A stretch of DNA of 64,000 nucleotides from Actinomyces haliotis (GTDB taxonomy: Bacteria > Actinomycetota > Actinomycetes > Actinomycetales > Actinomycetaceae): contig NZ_JACWNA010000013.1 of NCBI RefSeq assembly GCF_015355765.1, forward strand, positions 41,364 to 105,363, given 5' to 3'. The notes beneath the pieces were generated by a model that was not told the DNA's origin, ran no database searches, and saw nothing but the letters and a program-made list of their open reading frames with translations. Shown one piece after another: positions 10,937 through 19,787 of this stretch; the stretch's first letter is position 1; the number at the start of each line of letters is the position of its first letter. The translations under genes and the position numbers were made by a program.

Positions 10937-11232
10937 AGGTCAGGTTGGCGCTGGCGGTTGACACAGGCTCGGAGGCTCGTAACCGTGAAGGAATAGTGCG
11001 CCTTGACGGTTGTTCCGCTACCGCTGTTGTTATCCAGCCGGTGTGCCGTGTTGTTCGCGTTCCCGTACACGGAATGAGCGTCCGCCTTCATGTCCTTGAC
11101 ATTGAGGTCAAGACCCTGGTTCCAAACATACGCAGCTCCGTCACTCGTCTGCGCAACGTGTGCCATCGCAGGTGGTGCGACTGTCAGCGTCGAGAGGAGA
11201 AGAATACTGATGAGGGATCGACGATGCTTCAT
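10918..11232 (-). CDS. Small secreted two-cysteine protein of an ABC-transporter operon
   Basis: 104 residues. A Sec signal peptide is clear: basic MKHRR, hydrophobic core SLISILLLSTLTVAPP, and an AMA cleavage site near residue 24, leaving a mature protein of about 80 residues. The mature part has Asn/Gly/Asp-rich segments (LNVKDMKADAHSVYGN, LDNNSGSGTTVKA) and ends with two cysteines at 90 and 100 (RAC...PDLCSAW), suited to one disulfide. A GGAG ribosome site precedes the ATG. It is first in an operon with a MacB-like ATPase and permease. I recall similar small secreted proteins in actinobacteria but cannot name a family. Size and context resemble lactococcin-972-type bacteriocin operons, although the sequence is not an obvious match. 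Confidence 0.75.
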   Translation of the reverse strand: MKHRRSLISILLLSTLTVAPPAMAHVAQTSDGAAYVWNQGLDLNVKDMKADAHSVYGNANNTAHRLDNNSGSGTTVKAHYSFTVTSLRACVNRQRQPDLCSAWR

Positions 11233-11278
11233 CTAGGACTCCATCGTCGTAGAGAGGATCGAACGTGTGGACACGAAA

Positions 11279-11284
11279 ATCATA
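11279..11284 (-). promoter_or_regulatory. -10 box of the secreted-protein/ABC operon
   Basis: TATGAT on the minus strand, the most consensus-like -10 in the window, 46 bases before the ATG. A weak -35-like TTGTAC lies at 11300-11305 across a run of C residues. Confidence 0.5.
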
Positions 11285-11380
11285 GAACGAATTGGGGGGG
11301 TACAAGAGTTGGGCCCACCTCCGAGCACGCGAGGTCGGATCGTCATGGCATGGACGGCGGTCAGTGACGCTCAGGGGATC

Positions 11381-13921
11381 TCAGCCCTCTCGCGTAGCCC
11401 TGCGCTCCTCGTGCTCCCCGACCCGGTCCTGGAGCCGCAGTACCCAGCGGGCGACGGCGAGGGCCTGGATCCCGGCGACGGCGGCTCCTCCCCCGACGGC
11501 GACCGCTGTCCAGGTCCGCCACGTCGGCCACGCGAGCAGGAAGAACTCGCGGACGACGGGGATGAGGACGCCGAGGACGGCGGCACCTGCCATGAGGAGG
11601 ATGAGGCCCAGGCGCCAGCCGAGCAGCGGCTTGGCCGTCAGGGTGAGGAGCCACAGTCCGGCGATGACGAGAACGAGCGTCGCTCCCGTCGTCACCTGCT
11701 CGCTCGCGGCTCCCGTCATCTCGAGCCACTGGCGCGTCATGAGGGTCGTGGTCCCGGCGACGAGGCCGGCCGGCACGGCGAGCCCGAGGACGCGCGGGAG
11801 GAAGCCGGCGCGGTATCGCTGCGAGTTCGGGGCGAGCGCGAGCACGAAGGCGGGGATGCCGATCGTCAGCGAGGAGACGATGGTGAGCTGCCGGGGCTGG
11901 AACGGGTAGCTGATGGCGGTGATCGCGACGACGACGGCGATGAGGCTCGCGTAGACCGTCTTGGCGAGGAAGAGGCTCGCGATCCGCTCGGTGTTCGCCA
12001 TGACGCGTCGTCCCTCAGCGACGACGCCGGGCAGGGCGGAGAACTCGCCGGACAGGAGCACCATGCGGGCGACCGCCTTCGTGGCGGGAGCGCCGTTGCC
12101 CATGGCGATGCCGAGGTCCGCCTCCTTGAGGGCGAGGGAGTCGTTGACGCCGTCGCCGGTCATAGCGACGGTGCGGGACCGGTGGTGGAGGGCCTGGACG
12201 ACGGCCTTCTTCTGCTCGGGGGTGACACGGCCGAGCACCTGGGCGTCGTCGAGGGCGGCGGCGAGGCGCTCGAGGTCCTCGGGGTCGGAGACCTCGGTGG
12301 GCAGCTCCCGGGCGTCCAGCGCCACGGGTGCGGCGCCGTCGGGTCCCTGGACTCCCGCGCGGCGCGCGACAGCGGCGACGGTGACCGGGTTGTCCCCGGA
12401 GATGACCTTGACGGTGACGCCCTGCTCGCGGAAGTACCCGAGGGTCTGGGCCGCGTCGGAGCGGACCTCCTCCGTGAGCTCGACGAGGCCGGCGGCCGTG
12501 AGCCCGTCGGGAAGCACCGCGTCGCCGTCAGGAGCGGTGCCGAAGGAGCTGCCGCCGTGGGCGAGGGCGACGACGCGGACACCGTCCTCGGACAGCTCCC
12601 GGGCCCGCTCGAGGAGCGCGGTGGCGCCGTCGGCGGCGTCGAGGACGATCTCGGGGGCGCCCATGACCCAGGCCTCGCCGTCGAGGACCGTCCCGGACCA
12701 CTTGCGGCGCGAGGAGAAGGCGACGGCCGAGTGCGTGCGAGGCAGGATGCCGGAGACCCCGGGGAGGAGGTGCAGCTCGGTGGACCCGGTGACCTCGGTG
12801 TCCGTGAGCGCGGTGAGGACCGCCTCGGCGGTGGCGTTGGGCTCGCTGCCGCCGGTGAGGGCGAGCAGCGGATCGCGCAGGTCTCCGGCGGGCAGCCCCT
12901 CCCCCGTATCCCCGTCAGGCCCAGGTGCGACGGGCTCGCCGTCGGCGCCGAGTACCTCGCGCAGGGTGATGCGTCCGGTGGTGAGCGTGCCGGTCTTGTC
13001 CAGGCAGAGCGTGTCGACGCGGGCGAGCACCTCAACGGCAGGCAGCTCCTGGACGAGGACGTCCTGCCGGGCGAGCTTGAGGGAGGCGGTCGCGAAGTTG
13101 ACGCTCGTGAGCAGGACGAGGCCTTGCGGCACCATGCCGACGACGCTCGCCACCGCTGCGACGAGGGCGACCCGCCACTGGCCTGAGGAGAGTGACTGAG
13201 AGACGGAGCCGTCGAGACGCATCTGGGACCACAGGACGAGCAGCCCGACGGGCACGATGACCCAGGAGATCCAGGTGAGGATCCGGTTGGTGCCCTCCTG
13301 CAGCTCGGAGCGGACGACCGAGTAGCGGCGCGCCTCGGTGGCGAGGCGGTTGGCGTAGGCGTCGGCACCGACGGCTGTCGTGCGCACGACGGCGCTGCCG
13401 GAGGTGACGGTCGTGCCCGACATGACGGTGTCGCCGACCTCGGGGCGCACAGCGTCGGACTCGCCGGTGAGGATGGACTCGTCGACCTCGAGGCCGTCGA
13501 CCTGGAGCACCTCGGCGTCCGCTGGCACCTGCTCGCCGGCGCGCAGGCGCAGCACGTCGTCGAGGACGATGGCGCCGACCTCGACGTCGGACTCGTGCCC
13601 GTCGCGGACGACGTGGGCGACCGGTGCGTCGAGCACCGAGAGCCTGTCCAGGGCCCGCTTGGCGCGGATCTCCGCCAGGGTGCCGGTGGCCGTGTTGAGG
13701 ACGAGGACGAAGCCGAAGAGCGCGTCGGCCCAGTGGCCGAAGACGAGGGTGAGGACGAGGGCCGTCGTGATGATCGCGTTGAAGATCGTGAAGACGTTGG
13801 CGCGCAGGATCTGCCCGGCGGAGCGCGAGGTGCGGGTGCGCAACTCGTTGGTGCGCCCGTCCCGGACGCGCTGCGCGACCTCCGCGCTGCTCAGGCCTGT
13901 CTCTGCGAGTCCCCGCGTCAC
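11381..13921 (-). CDS. P-type cation-transporting ATPase (CtpE-like)
   Basis: Membrane pump of about 846 residues that exports a divalent cation at the cost of ATP. Phosphorylation motif CLDKTGTLTTG, actuator motif ESILTGESDAV, hinge MTGDGVNDSLALKEADLGIAMG and the membrane motif MVPQGLVLLTSVNFA mark it as a P2-like ATPase of the mycobacterial CtpE group, for which Ca2+ transport has been reported. GTG 13921 is chosen because it overlaps the TerC stop (GTGA) and follows GAGGAGGAG; the open frame upstream lies within TerC. As the last gene of a riboswitch-headed operon with two TerC proteins, manganese export is the likelier role here. This parallels the yybP-ykoY-controlled YoaB pump of Lactococcus. 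Confidence 0.9.
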   Translation of the reverse strand: MTRGLAETGLSSAEVAQRVRDGRTNELRTRTSRSAGQILRANVFTIFNAIITTALVLTLVFGHWADALFGFVLVLNTATGTLAEIRAKRALDRLSVLDAPVAHVVRDGHESDVEVGAIVLDDVLRLRAGEQVPADAEVLQVDGLEVDESILTGESDAVRPEVGDTVMSGTTVTSGSAVVRTTAVGADAYANRLATEARRYSVVRSELQEGTNRILTWISWVIVPVGLLVLWSQMRLDGSVSQSLSSGQWRVALVAAVASVVGMVPQGLVLLTSVNFATASLKLARQDVLVQELPAVEVLARVDTLCLDKTGTLTTGRITLREVLGADGEPVAPGPDGDTGEGLPAGDLRDPLLALTGGSEPNATAEAVLTALTDTEVTGSTELHLLPGVSGILPRTHSAVAFSSRRKWSGTVLDGEAWVMGAPEIVLDAADGATALLERARELSEDGVRVVALAHGGSSFGTAPDGDAVLPDGLTAAGLVELTEEVRSDAAQTLGYFREQGVTVKVISGDNPVTVAAVARRAGVQGPDGAAPVALDARELPTEVSDPEDLERLAAALDDAQVLGRVTPEQKKAVVQALHHRSRTVAMTGDGVNDSLALKEADLGIAMGNGAPATKAVARMVLLSGEFSALPGVVAEGRRVMANTERIASLFLAKTVYASLIAVVVAITAISYPFQPRQLTIVSSLTIGIPAFVLALAPNSQRYRAGFLPRVLGLAVPAGLVAGTTTLMTRQWLEMTGAASEQVTTGATLVLVIAGLWLLTLTAKPLLGWRLGLILLMAGAAVLGVLIPVVREFFLLAWPTWRTWTAVAVGGGAAVAGIQALAVARWVLRLQDRVGEHEERRATREG

Positions 13922-14907
13922 TCGCTCCTCCTCGTGTGGATACCGCTCGTCACGGCGACGAGCACGAGCGTCACGATGATGACCCCGAGCGAGACCGTCG
14001 TCGACGGCTCCGGGACGGCCAGGATCGGCTCGCCGCCGTTGAGCCACGAGAAGCTGTTCTCATGGAGGGCGTGGTTGATGAGCTTGAAGCCGATGAAGCC
14101 GAGGATGACGGCCAGGCCGTAGGGCAGGTAGACGAGGCGCTCGAGGAGGCCGTCGATGAGGAAGAACAGCTGCCGCAGCCCCAGCAGTGAGAAGGCCGTC
14201 GCGCTGAAGACGAGGAAGGGCTCCTGGGTCAGCCCGAAGATCGCCGGGATGGAGTCGAAGGCGAACATGAGGTCCGCGGTGCCGAGCGCGATGACGCAGA
14301 TGAAGAGGGGCGTGATGCGGGTCCGGCCCGCGTGGCGGTGGATGAGGCGGTTGCCGACGAAGCCGTCGGAGACGGGCACGACCTTGCGGATGAGGCGGGT
14401 GACGCCGTTGTCCACGTACTCCATGCCGTCGTCCGGCTCGCCGTCGTCGCCGAGGGCATCGGTGACCTGCTTGACCGCCGTGTAGAGGAGGAACGCGCCG
14501 AAGAGGTAGAAGATCCAGCTGAAGCGCTCGATGAGGGCGGCGCCGAGCAGGATGAAGACGAGACGGAGCACGAGGGCGATGACGATGCCCAGGAGCAGCG
14601 CCTTCTGCTGGTACTGCCTCGGCACGTGGAACGCCCCCATGATGAGGATGAAGACGAAGAGGTTGTCGACGCTGAGCGACCACTCGGTGAGCCAGCCCGC
14701 GAAGAACTCCTGACCGGGTACGGCGCCGTAGACCGCCCAGATGACCGCGCCGTACACGGCTGCCAACGCCATGTAGCCGAGGGTCCACGTCGTCGCCTCG
14801 CGCATGGTGGGCGGGTGCGGGTTTCGGGCGTGGCCGAGGAAGTCGACGGCGAGCAGCCCGACGACGATGACGCCGAGGGCGGCCCAGGCGACGGGGTGGA
14901 CGATCAT
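13918..14907 (-). CDS. TerC-family integral membrane protein (second copy)
   Basis: 329-residue membrane protein with seven or more helices. TerC hallmarks are LTEWSLSVDNLFVF with its acidic residues in a helix, GAALIERFSWIFYLFG, and FAFDSIPAIFGLTQE. TerC proteins (Alx, MeeY and MeeF in other bacteria) take part in Mn2+ efflux and metalation of exported enzymes. It is about 110 bases downstream of the first TerC gene and overlaps the P-type ATPase start by four bases. Similarity to its neighbour over the whole length shows tandem duplication, after which the loop between about 175 and 200 diverged. Confidence 0.93.
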   Translation of the reverse strand: MIVHPVAWAALGVIVVGLLAVDFLGHARNPHPPTMREATTWTLGYMALAAVYGAVIWAVYGAVPGQEFFAGWLTEWSLSVDNLFVFILIMGAFHVPRQYQQKALLLGIVIALVLRLVFILLGAALIERFSWIFYLFGAFLLYTAVKQVTDALGDDGEPDDGMEYVDNGVTRLIRKVVPVSDGFVGNRLIHRHAGRTRITPLFICVIALGTADLMFAFDSIPAIFGLTQEPFLVFSATAFSLLGLRQLFFLIDGLLERLVYLPYGLAVILGFIGFKLINHALHENSFSWLNGGEPILAVPEPSTTVSLGVIIVTLVLVAVTSGIHTRRSE

Positions 14908-15018
14908 GCGTGTGCTCCTGACGGAGGCGGGGCGCCGGTGGCGTCAGGTTGCTCCAGGGTGGGACGGGTCAGTGGTGGCGGGTGCGCGCGGTGCGCTTGT
15001 GTCCGGGCGCGAGGCCGC

Positions 15019-16044
15019 TCAGCCCGTGGGCTCCGACTCCGCGCCGGCCTCGCGTCGGGTGGGGACTGGCCGGGAGGAGAGCAGCGACGCGACGACGGTG
15101 AGGACGATCGTGACGACGATGAAGCCGAGCGAGACGGCGATCGACGGCTCCGGGATGACGTCCCAGTGCTCGCCGCCGTTGATGAGGGGCACCTCGTTGG
15201 TGTGCAGGGCGTGGTTGACGAGCTTGAGCCCGATGAAGCCGAGGATCGCCGCGAGGCCGTAGTGGAGGTAGACGAGTCGGTCGAGGAGCCCGTCGATGAG
15301 GAAGTAGAGCTGTCGCAGGCCGAGCAGGGAGAAGGCGTTGGCCGCGAAGACGAGGTACGCCTCCTCCGTGAGCGAGTAGATCGCGGGGATGGAGTCGACG
15401 GCGAACATGACGTCGGCCGTCCCGATCGCCACCATGCACAGGAGCATGGGCGTGATCATGGTGCGGCCGTGCGCGCGGTGGATGACCTTGCCGCCGACGA
15501 AGCCGTCGGTGACGGGGACGACGCGGGAGACGAGACGGACGAGGCGCGAGGGCCGGTACTCCTCGCCGTCGTGCTCCTCCGGAGTCTCGACGCCCTCGCG
15601 CGCCTGGGAGATCGCGGTCCACAGCAGCCACGCCCCGAAGACGTAGAAGATCCAGGAGAAGCTCTCGATGAGGGCGGCACCGAGGAGGATGAAGACGAGC
15701 CGCAGGACGAGGGCGGTGACGATGCCCGCGAGGAGGACCTCCTGCTGGTACCGCCGGGGCACCTTGAAGCCGGCGATCATGATGACGAAGAGGAAGAGGT
15801 TGTCGACGCTGAGGGCCTTCTCGGTGACATAGCCCGCGAAGTACTCCTGCCCGTACTCGGCTCCCCAGAGGGCCCAGACGACGCCCCCGAAGACGACGGC
15901 GATGGCGACGTAGGCGAGCGACCACCATGCGGCCTCGCGGATCGTGGGCTCGTGCGGGCTTCGCACGTGCCCGACGACGTCGACGGCGATCATGACGAGG
16001 ATGATCGCGGCGAGCGCGATCCATCCGAGGGCGTGGACGTCCAT
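15019..16044 (-). CDS. TerC-family integral membrane protein (first copy)
   Basis: 341 residues, first gene after the riboswitch. Hallmarks: VTEKALSVDNLFLFV, GAALIESFSWIFYVFG, FAVDSIPAIYSLTEE and the final helices INGGEHW...SIAVSLGFIVVT. ATG 16044 (MDVHALGWIALAA) is chosen because it follows the GGAGG ribosome site that forms part of the riboswitch hairpin; the longer open frame upstream is the riboswitch and the antisense of uvrB. Role as for its paralogue, with expression expected to rise when Mn2+ is high. Confidence 0.94.
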   Translation of the reverse strand: MDVHALGWIALAAIILVMIAVDVVGHVRSPHEPTIREAAWWSLAYVAIAVVFGGVVWALWGAEYGQEYFAGYVTEKALSVDNLFLFVIMIAGFKVPRRYQQEVLLAGIVTALVLRLVFILLGAALIESFSWIFYVFGAWLLWTAISQAREGVETPEEHDGEEYRPSRLVRLVSRVVPVTDGFVGGKVIHRAHGRTMITPMLLCMVAIGTADVMFAVDSIPAIYSLTEEAYLVFAANAFSLLGLRQLYFLIDGLLDRLVYLHYGLAAILGFIGLKLVNHALHTNEVPLINGGEHWDVIPEPSIAVSLGFIVVTIVLTVVASLLSSRPVPTRREAGAESEPTG

Positions 16045-16053
16045 GCGGGTGCA

Positions 16054-16080
16054 CCTCCGGTACGGGTTGGGTACCGAAGG
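16054..16080 (-). promoter_or_regulatory. Ribosome-site-sequestering hairpin of the riboswitch
   Basis: On the mRNA, CCTTCGGTAC pairs with GTACCGGAGG across a seven-base loop: ten pairs, one of them G-U. The 3' arm contains the GGAGG ribosome site of the first terC, and the 5' arm contains the end of the conserved AGACCTT riboswitch motif. Confidence 0.7.
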
Positions 16081-16225
16081 TCTCCTCCCGCCATGCCGGC
16101 GCCGCTGCTGACGGGGCCGGTCTGGCCTGCGACGCCGGGGGCCGGGACCGGGCTGAAGCCCGCGATCCGGTCCGCCGTGATGACGACGTCGCCGTTGGTG
16201 GGAGTACTCCCCTCCGAGTGGTCGG
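16065..16225 (-). promoter_or_regulatory. yybP-ykoY (Mn2+) riboswitch upstream of terC
   Basis: The leader RNA carries the two conserved metal-binding segments of this class: GGGGAGTA (complement of 16205-16212) and GGAGACCT (complement of about 16078-16085), with a GC-rich stem region between them. yybP-ykoY riboswitches sense Mn2+ and often precede TerC genes and metal-pumping P-type ATPases, which is what follows here. The boundaries are approximate. Confidence 0.82.
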
Positions 16226-16229
16226 CCTG

Positions 16230-16257
16230 AGTCTAACGTCCCACGGCTCCGTGTCGA
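16230..16257 (-). promoter_or_regulatory. Promoter of the riboswitch-terC-terC-ATPase operon
   Basis: -35 TCGACA (complement of 16252-16257), a 16-base spacer and -10 TAGACT (complement of 16230-16235), which would start transcription just before the aptamer. Confidence 0.6.
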
Positions 16258-16327
16258 GCCGGCAGACCGCATGGTGTCCAAGGCCGGGACTCGTCCCCGG
16301 CGCGCGCCGAGACCGCTGGCCGTCGCC

Positions 16328-18424
16328 TCAGGAGGTCGCGCGCATGTCGCGCAGCTCCTTCTTGAGGTCCTGGATCTCGTCGCGCAAGCGGGCGGCGAGC
16401 TCGAACTGGAGGTCCTCGGCGGCCTGGTGCATCTGGTCGGTGAGGTCGCCGATGAGCTGGACGAGGTCCGACTCGGCCGCGCCGGCGAGCTTCTCGCGGA
16501 CGGTGGTCTCCGCGGCCTTCTTACGCCGGGACTTGACGGCGGCCTCCTCGTGGCCGCGGTAGCCGCCGGCGAGGAGCTCCTCGGTGTCGACGTCCTCGCG
16601 GGCGAGCATGTCGGTGACGTCGGCGATCTTCTTGCGGAGGGGCTGCGGGTCGATGCCGTGCTCGGTGTTGTAGGCGAGCTGCTTCGTGCGGCGGCGCTCG
16701 GTCTCCTCGATGGCCTCGGCCATGGCGGGCGTGATCTTGTCCGCGTACATGTGCACCTCGCCCGAGACGTTGCGGGCCGCGCGTCCGATCGTCTGGATGA
16801 GGGAGCGGGTGGAGCGCAGGAAGCCCTCCTTGTCCGCGTCGAGGATGGAGACGAGGGAGACCTCGGGCAGGTCGAGCCCCTCGCGCAGGAGGTTGATGCC
16901 GACGAGGACGTCGAACTGGCCGAGCCGCAGCTCACGCAGGAGCTCGACGCGGCGCAGCGTGTCGACGTCGGAGTGGAGGTACTCGACGCGCACGCCCCGG
17001 TCGGCGAGGTAGGTGGTGAGGTCCTCCGCCATGCGCTTGGTGAGGGTCGTGACGAGCACCCGCTCGTCCTTGTCGGTGCGGCGGCGGACCTCCTCGAGGA
17101 GGTCGTCGATCTGGCCCTCGGTCGGCTTGACGACGATCTTTGGGTCGACGAGGCCGGTGGGTCGGATGATCTGCTCGACGACGCCGTCGGACAGGTTCAT
17201 CTCGTAGTCGCCGGGCGTGGCGGACAGGTAGACGGTCTGGCCGATGCGGTCCTCGAACTCGCCGAAGGTGAGGGGGCGGTTGTCGAGCGCCGAGGGCAGG
17301 CGGAAGCCGTGGTCGACCAGCGTGCGCTTGCGGGAGGCGTCGCCCTCGTGCATGGCGCCGATCTGCGGGACGGTCACGTGGGACTCGTCGATGACGAGGA
17401 GGAAGTCCTCCGGGAAGTAGTCGAGGAGGGTGTTCGGCGGGGTGCCCGGCGAGCGGCCGTCGATGTGCATCGAGTAGTTCTCGACGCCGGAGCAGGTGCC
17501 GATCTGCTTGAGCATCTCGAGGTCGTAGGTGGTGCGCATGCGCAGCCGCTGGGCCTCGAGGAGCTTGCCGTCGCGCTCGAGGACCTGGAGGCGCTCGGCG
17601 AGCTCGTCCTCGATGCCCTCGATGGCGCGGCCGAGGCGCTCGGGGCCGGCGACGTAGTGGGAGGCCGGGAAGATGAAGACCTGGTCCACCGTGTCGATGA
17701 CGTCGCCGGTGACGGGGTGGAGGGTGGCGAGGGACTCGATCTCGTCGCCGAAGAACTCGATGCGGATCGCGAGCTCCTCGTACATGGGGATGATCTCGAC
17801 CGTGTCCCCGCGCACGCGGAAGGTGCCGCGCGTGAAGTCGATGTCGTTGCGCGTGTACTGCATGCCGACGAAGCGACGCAGGAGGTCGTCACGGTCGATC
17901 TGCTCCCCCACGGACAGCGGGGTCATGCGGTCGACGTACTCCTGCGGCGTGCCCAGTCCGTAGATGCAGGACACCGAGGAGACGACGACGACGTCGCGCC
18001 GCGTGAGGAGGTTGTTCGTCGCGCTGTGCCGCAGGCGCTCGACCTCGTCGTTGATGGAGGAGTCCTTCTCGATGAAGGTGTCCGTCTGCGGGACGTAGGC
18101 CTCCGGCTGGTAGTAGTCGTAGTAGGAGACGAAGTACTCGACGGCGTTGTTGGGCAGGAGCTCGCGGAACTCCGCAGCCATCTGGGCGGCGAGCGTCTTG
18201 TTGGGCTCGAGGATGAGGGTGGGGCGCTGGACCTGCTCGACGAGCCAGGCCGTCGTCGCCGACTTTCCCGTACCGGTGGCGCCGAGCAGGACGATGTCCT
18301 TCTCCCCCGCGTTGAGCCGCTCCGTCAGCTCCTTGATGGCGGTGGGCTGGTCACCGCTGGGCTGGTACGGGCTGATGACCTCGAAGGGCTTCTCGGCACG
18401 GCGGAGGTCGGTGACGGGGCGCAT
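16328..18424 (-). CDS. uvrB: UvrABC excinuclease subunit B
   Basis: Helicase-like damage-verification subunit of nucleotide excision repair, 698 residues. Walker A is [10 protein letters not shown] (about 47-56), followed by the beta-hairpin region [20 protein letters not shown] that probes DNA. Then come the DEAD-like motif VIDESHVT, the helicase motif [20 protein letters not shown], and the C-terminal UVR domain (about 650-690) that contacts UvrC. The ATG has TAGCCT six bases upstream, implying a leaderless mRNA. It lies after the coaE fusion gene, which matches the usual actinobacterial order. Confidence 0.98.
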   Translation of the reverse strand: MRPVTDLRRAEKPFEVISPYQPSGDQPTAIKELTERLNAGEKDIVLLGATGTGKSATTAWLVEQVQRPTLILEPNKTLAAQMAAEFRELLPNNAVEYFVSYYDYYQPEAYVPQTDTFIEKDSSINDEVERLRHSATNNLLTRRDVVVVSSVSCIYGLGTPQEYVDRMTPLSVGEQIDRDDLLRRFVGMQYTRNDIDFTRGTFRVRGDTVEIIPMYEELAIRIEFFGDEIESLATLHPVTGDVIDTVDQVFIFPASHYVAGPERLGRAIEGIEDELAERLQVLERDGKLLEAQRLRMRTTYDLEMLKQIGTCSGVENYSMHIDGRSPGTPPNTLLDYFPEDFLLVIDESHVTVPQIGAMHEGDASRKRTLVDHGFRLPSALDNRPLTFGEFEDRIGQTVYLSATPGDYEMNLSDGVVEQIIRPTGLVDPKIVVKPTEGQIDDLLEEVRRRTDKDERVLVTTLTKRMAEDLTTYLADRGVRVEYLHSDVDTLRRVELLRELRLGQFDVLVGINLLREGLDLPEVSLVSILDADKEGFLRSTRSLIQTIGRAARNVSGEVHMYADKITPAMAEAIEETERRRTKQLAYNTEHGIDPQPLRKKIADVTDMLAREDVDTEELLAGGYRGHEEAAVKSRRKKAAETTVREKLAGAAESDLVQLIGDLTDQMHQAAEDLQFELAARLRDEIQDLKKELRDMRATS

Positions 18425-18430
18425 GGCGCC

Positions 18431-18436
18431 AGGCTA
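18431..18436 (-). promoter_or_regulatory. -10 box of uvrB (leaderless)
   Basis: TAGCCT on the minus strand, six bases before the ATG. Confidence 0.6.
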
Positions 18437-18487
18437 CGCGGCACGCACGACGCGCTCGCAGGGCACGCATCACAGGCCGTTGCGCCG

Positions 18488-19780
18488 TCAGGGAAGGGCT
18501 CGGGCGATCCTGTTCTTCCACACCCAGTCGACGCCGTCGGCGAGGTCCGGCTCCGTGCCGTTGTTGAGGAGGAGGACGTCCGCGAGGGCGCGGCGCTCCT
18601 CGTCGCTCGCCTGGTTCGCCATGCGGGCGCGTGCCTCGTCCCGCGCGAGGCCGCGTCCCTCGAGCCGCTCAAGGCGGAGGGGCAACGGGGTCTCGACGAC
18701 GATGACAGCGTCGAACAGATCGGCCATCCGTCCCTCGGCCAGGAGCGGGACGTCGTAGACGGCGACCGCGCCGGCGGCGACACGGTCCATGCGCTCGGCC
18801 GCGGTCGCCGCGATGAGCGGCAGCGTGATCGACTCGAGCTGCGTCCGGGCGTCACGGTCCGCGAAGACGACGCCGGCCAGTGCCTGGCGGTCGAGCGCGC
18901 CGTCGGCGGTGAGGACGGTGGGCCCGAAGGCGTCCGCGATGGCGGCGAGCCCCGGCGTGCCGGGCTCGACCACCTCGCGGGCCAGGCCGTCGGCGTCGAC
19001 GACGGTCGCGCCGTGGCTCGCCAGCAGCCTCGCGACGGAGGACTTGCCCGAGCCGATCCCACCGGTGAGCCCGAGGCGGAGGGGTCTCCCGGGCCGCGGG
19101 ACGGCGAGTCGGCCGAGCCCGCTCCGGGCCGCGGATCGGCGACGGACCTGGTCCGACAGCTCGACGACGAGCCTCCTGAGGACCTCCGTCGTCACCTCGA
19201 CGTCGAGCGTGTCGAGCGACGGGACGTGGACGAAGCCGACGTAGGGTGCGTCCTCGCTCATTCCCGCGGCGGTCTCGAGCGCCGAGTAGAGAGTGGCGTT
19301 GCAGACGTAGCGTCCTGCGTCGTCGGAGGCCTCGACCGGGAGCCCTGCGGCCCGGAGCCGACCGACGAGAGCGCCAACGAGCCACGTGGACCGCAGGGAC
19401 TCGGCCCCGCCGGGGGTGAGCTGCTCACCAGCGGGCTGCCTGCCCGCGTTGTCGGGGATGCGGGCGTCGGCGACGTTGCGCGCGGTCGTCTCGAGCCGAA
19501 CAGCACCGGCCGCGGCGCTGACGCCCACGTGCAGGACGACGTCGGGCCGGAGAGTCTCGATGAGCTCGCGGGAGCGGGCCGCGGCCCCGGTGAAGGTGAC
19601 CGGGAGCTCCTCCGTGGTGAGTTCCGCGGTGCCGCCGGCGAGGGGGACCTGGTGCGGCAGGCGGCTCACGGCCTCCCAGGAGGCGTTGACGCTCTCGCCG
19701 CCGAAGGGCGCGAAGCCTGTGACGAGGACGGTCACTCGGTCAGGCACCAACCGGGACCGCGCCGGCGACTGAGACTGCAT
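18488..19780 (-). CDS. coaE: Pyroglutamyl-peptidase I / dephospho-CoA kinase fusion
   Basis: 430 residues in two enzyme domains. Residues about 15-210 are peptidase C15 (pyroglutamyl peptidase I): TGFAPFGGESVNASW, catalytic Glu97 in VRLETTARN with following DARIPDN, Cys160 in GRYVCNATLY, and His185 in VGFVHVP. Residues about 233-430 are dephospho-CoA kinase, the last step of CoA synthesis: P-loop GGIGSGKS (240-247), VDADGLAREVV, and the lid region ending in LLNNGTEPDL. A short Arg-rich linker joins them, and no ATG, GTG or TTG occurs at the expected start of the kinase domain, so a single fused product is likely. A TAACCT -10 box lies seven bases before the ATG. CoaE activity should be essential; why a peptidase is attached is not evident. 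Confidence 0.88.
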   Translation of the reverse strand: MQSQSPARSRLVPDRVTVLVTGFAPFGGESVNASWEAVSRLPHQVPLAGGTAELTTEELPVTFTGAAARSRELIETLRPDVVLHVGVSAAAGAVRLETTARNVADARIPDNAGRQPAGEQLTPGGAESLRSTWLVGALVGRLRAAGLPVEASDDAGRYVCNATLYSALETAAGMSEDAPYVGFVHVPSLDTLDVEVTTEVLRRLVVELSDQVRRRSAARSGLGRLAVPRPGRPLRLGLTGGIGSGKSSVARLLASHGATVVDADGLAREVVEPGTPGLAAIADAFGPTVLTADGALDRQALAGVVFADRDARTQLESITLPLIAATAAERMDRVAAGAVAVYDVPLLAEGRMADLFDAVIVVETPLPLRLERLEGRGLARDEARARMANQASDEERRALADVLLLNNGTEPDLADGVDWVWKNRIARALP

Positions 19781-19787
19781 ACCCGGC

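Noticed and set aside
11291..11300. Run of Gs before the secreted-protein operon as a phase-variable tract
   Set aside because: Only seven Gs, and it falls in the promoter spacer region; too short to claim slippage control without strain data.
13922..14047. Longer N-terminus for the P-type ATPase
   Set aside because: The extra codons lie inside terC and encode Arg-rich nonsense; GTG 13921 overlaps the terC stop and has a strong ribosome site.
16045..16935. Longer N-terminus for the first TerC
   Set aside because: It covers the riboswitch, the operon promoter and the antisense of uvrB; MDVHALG at 16044 fits the family.
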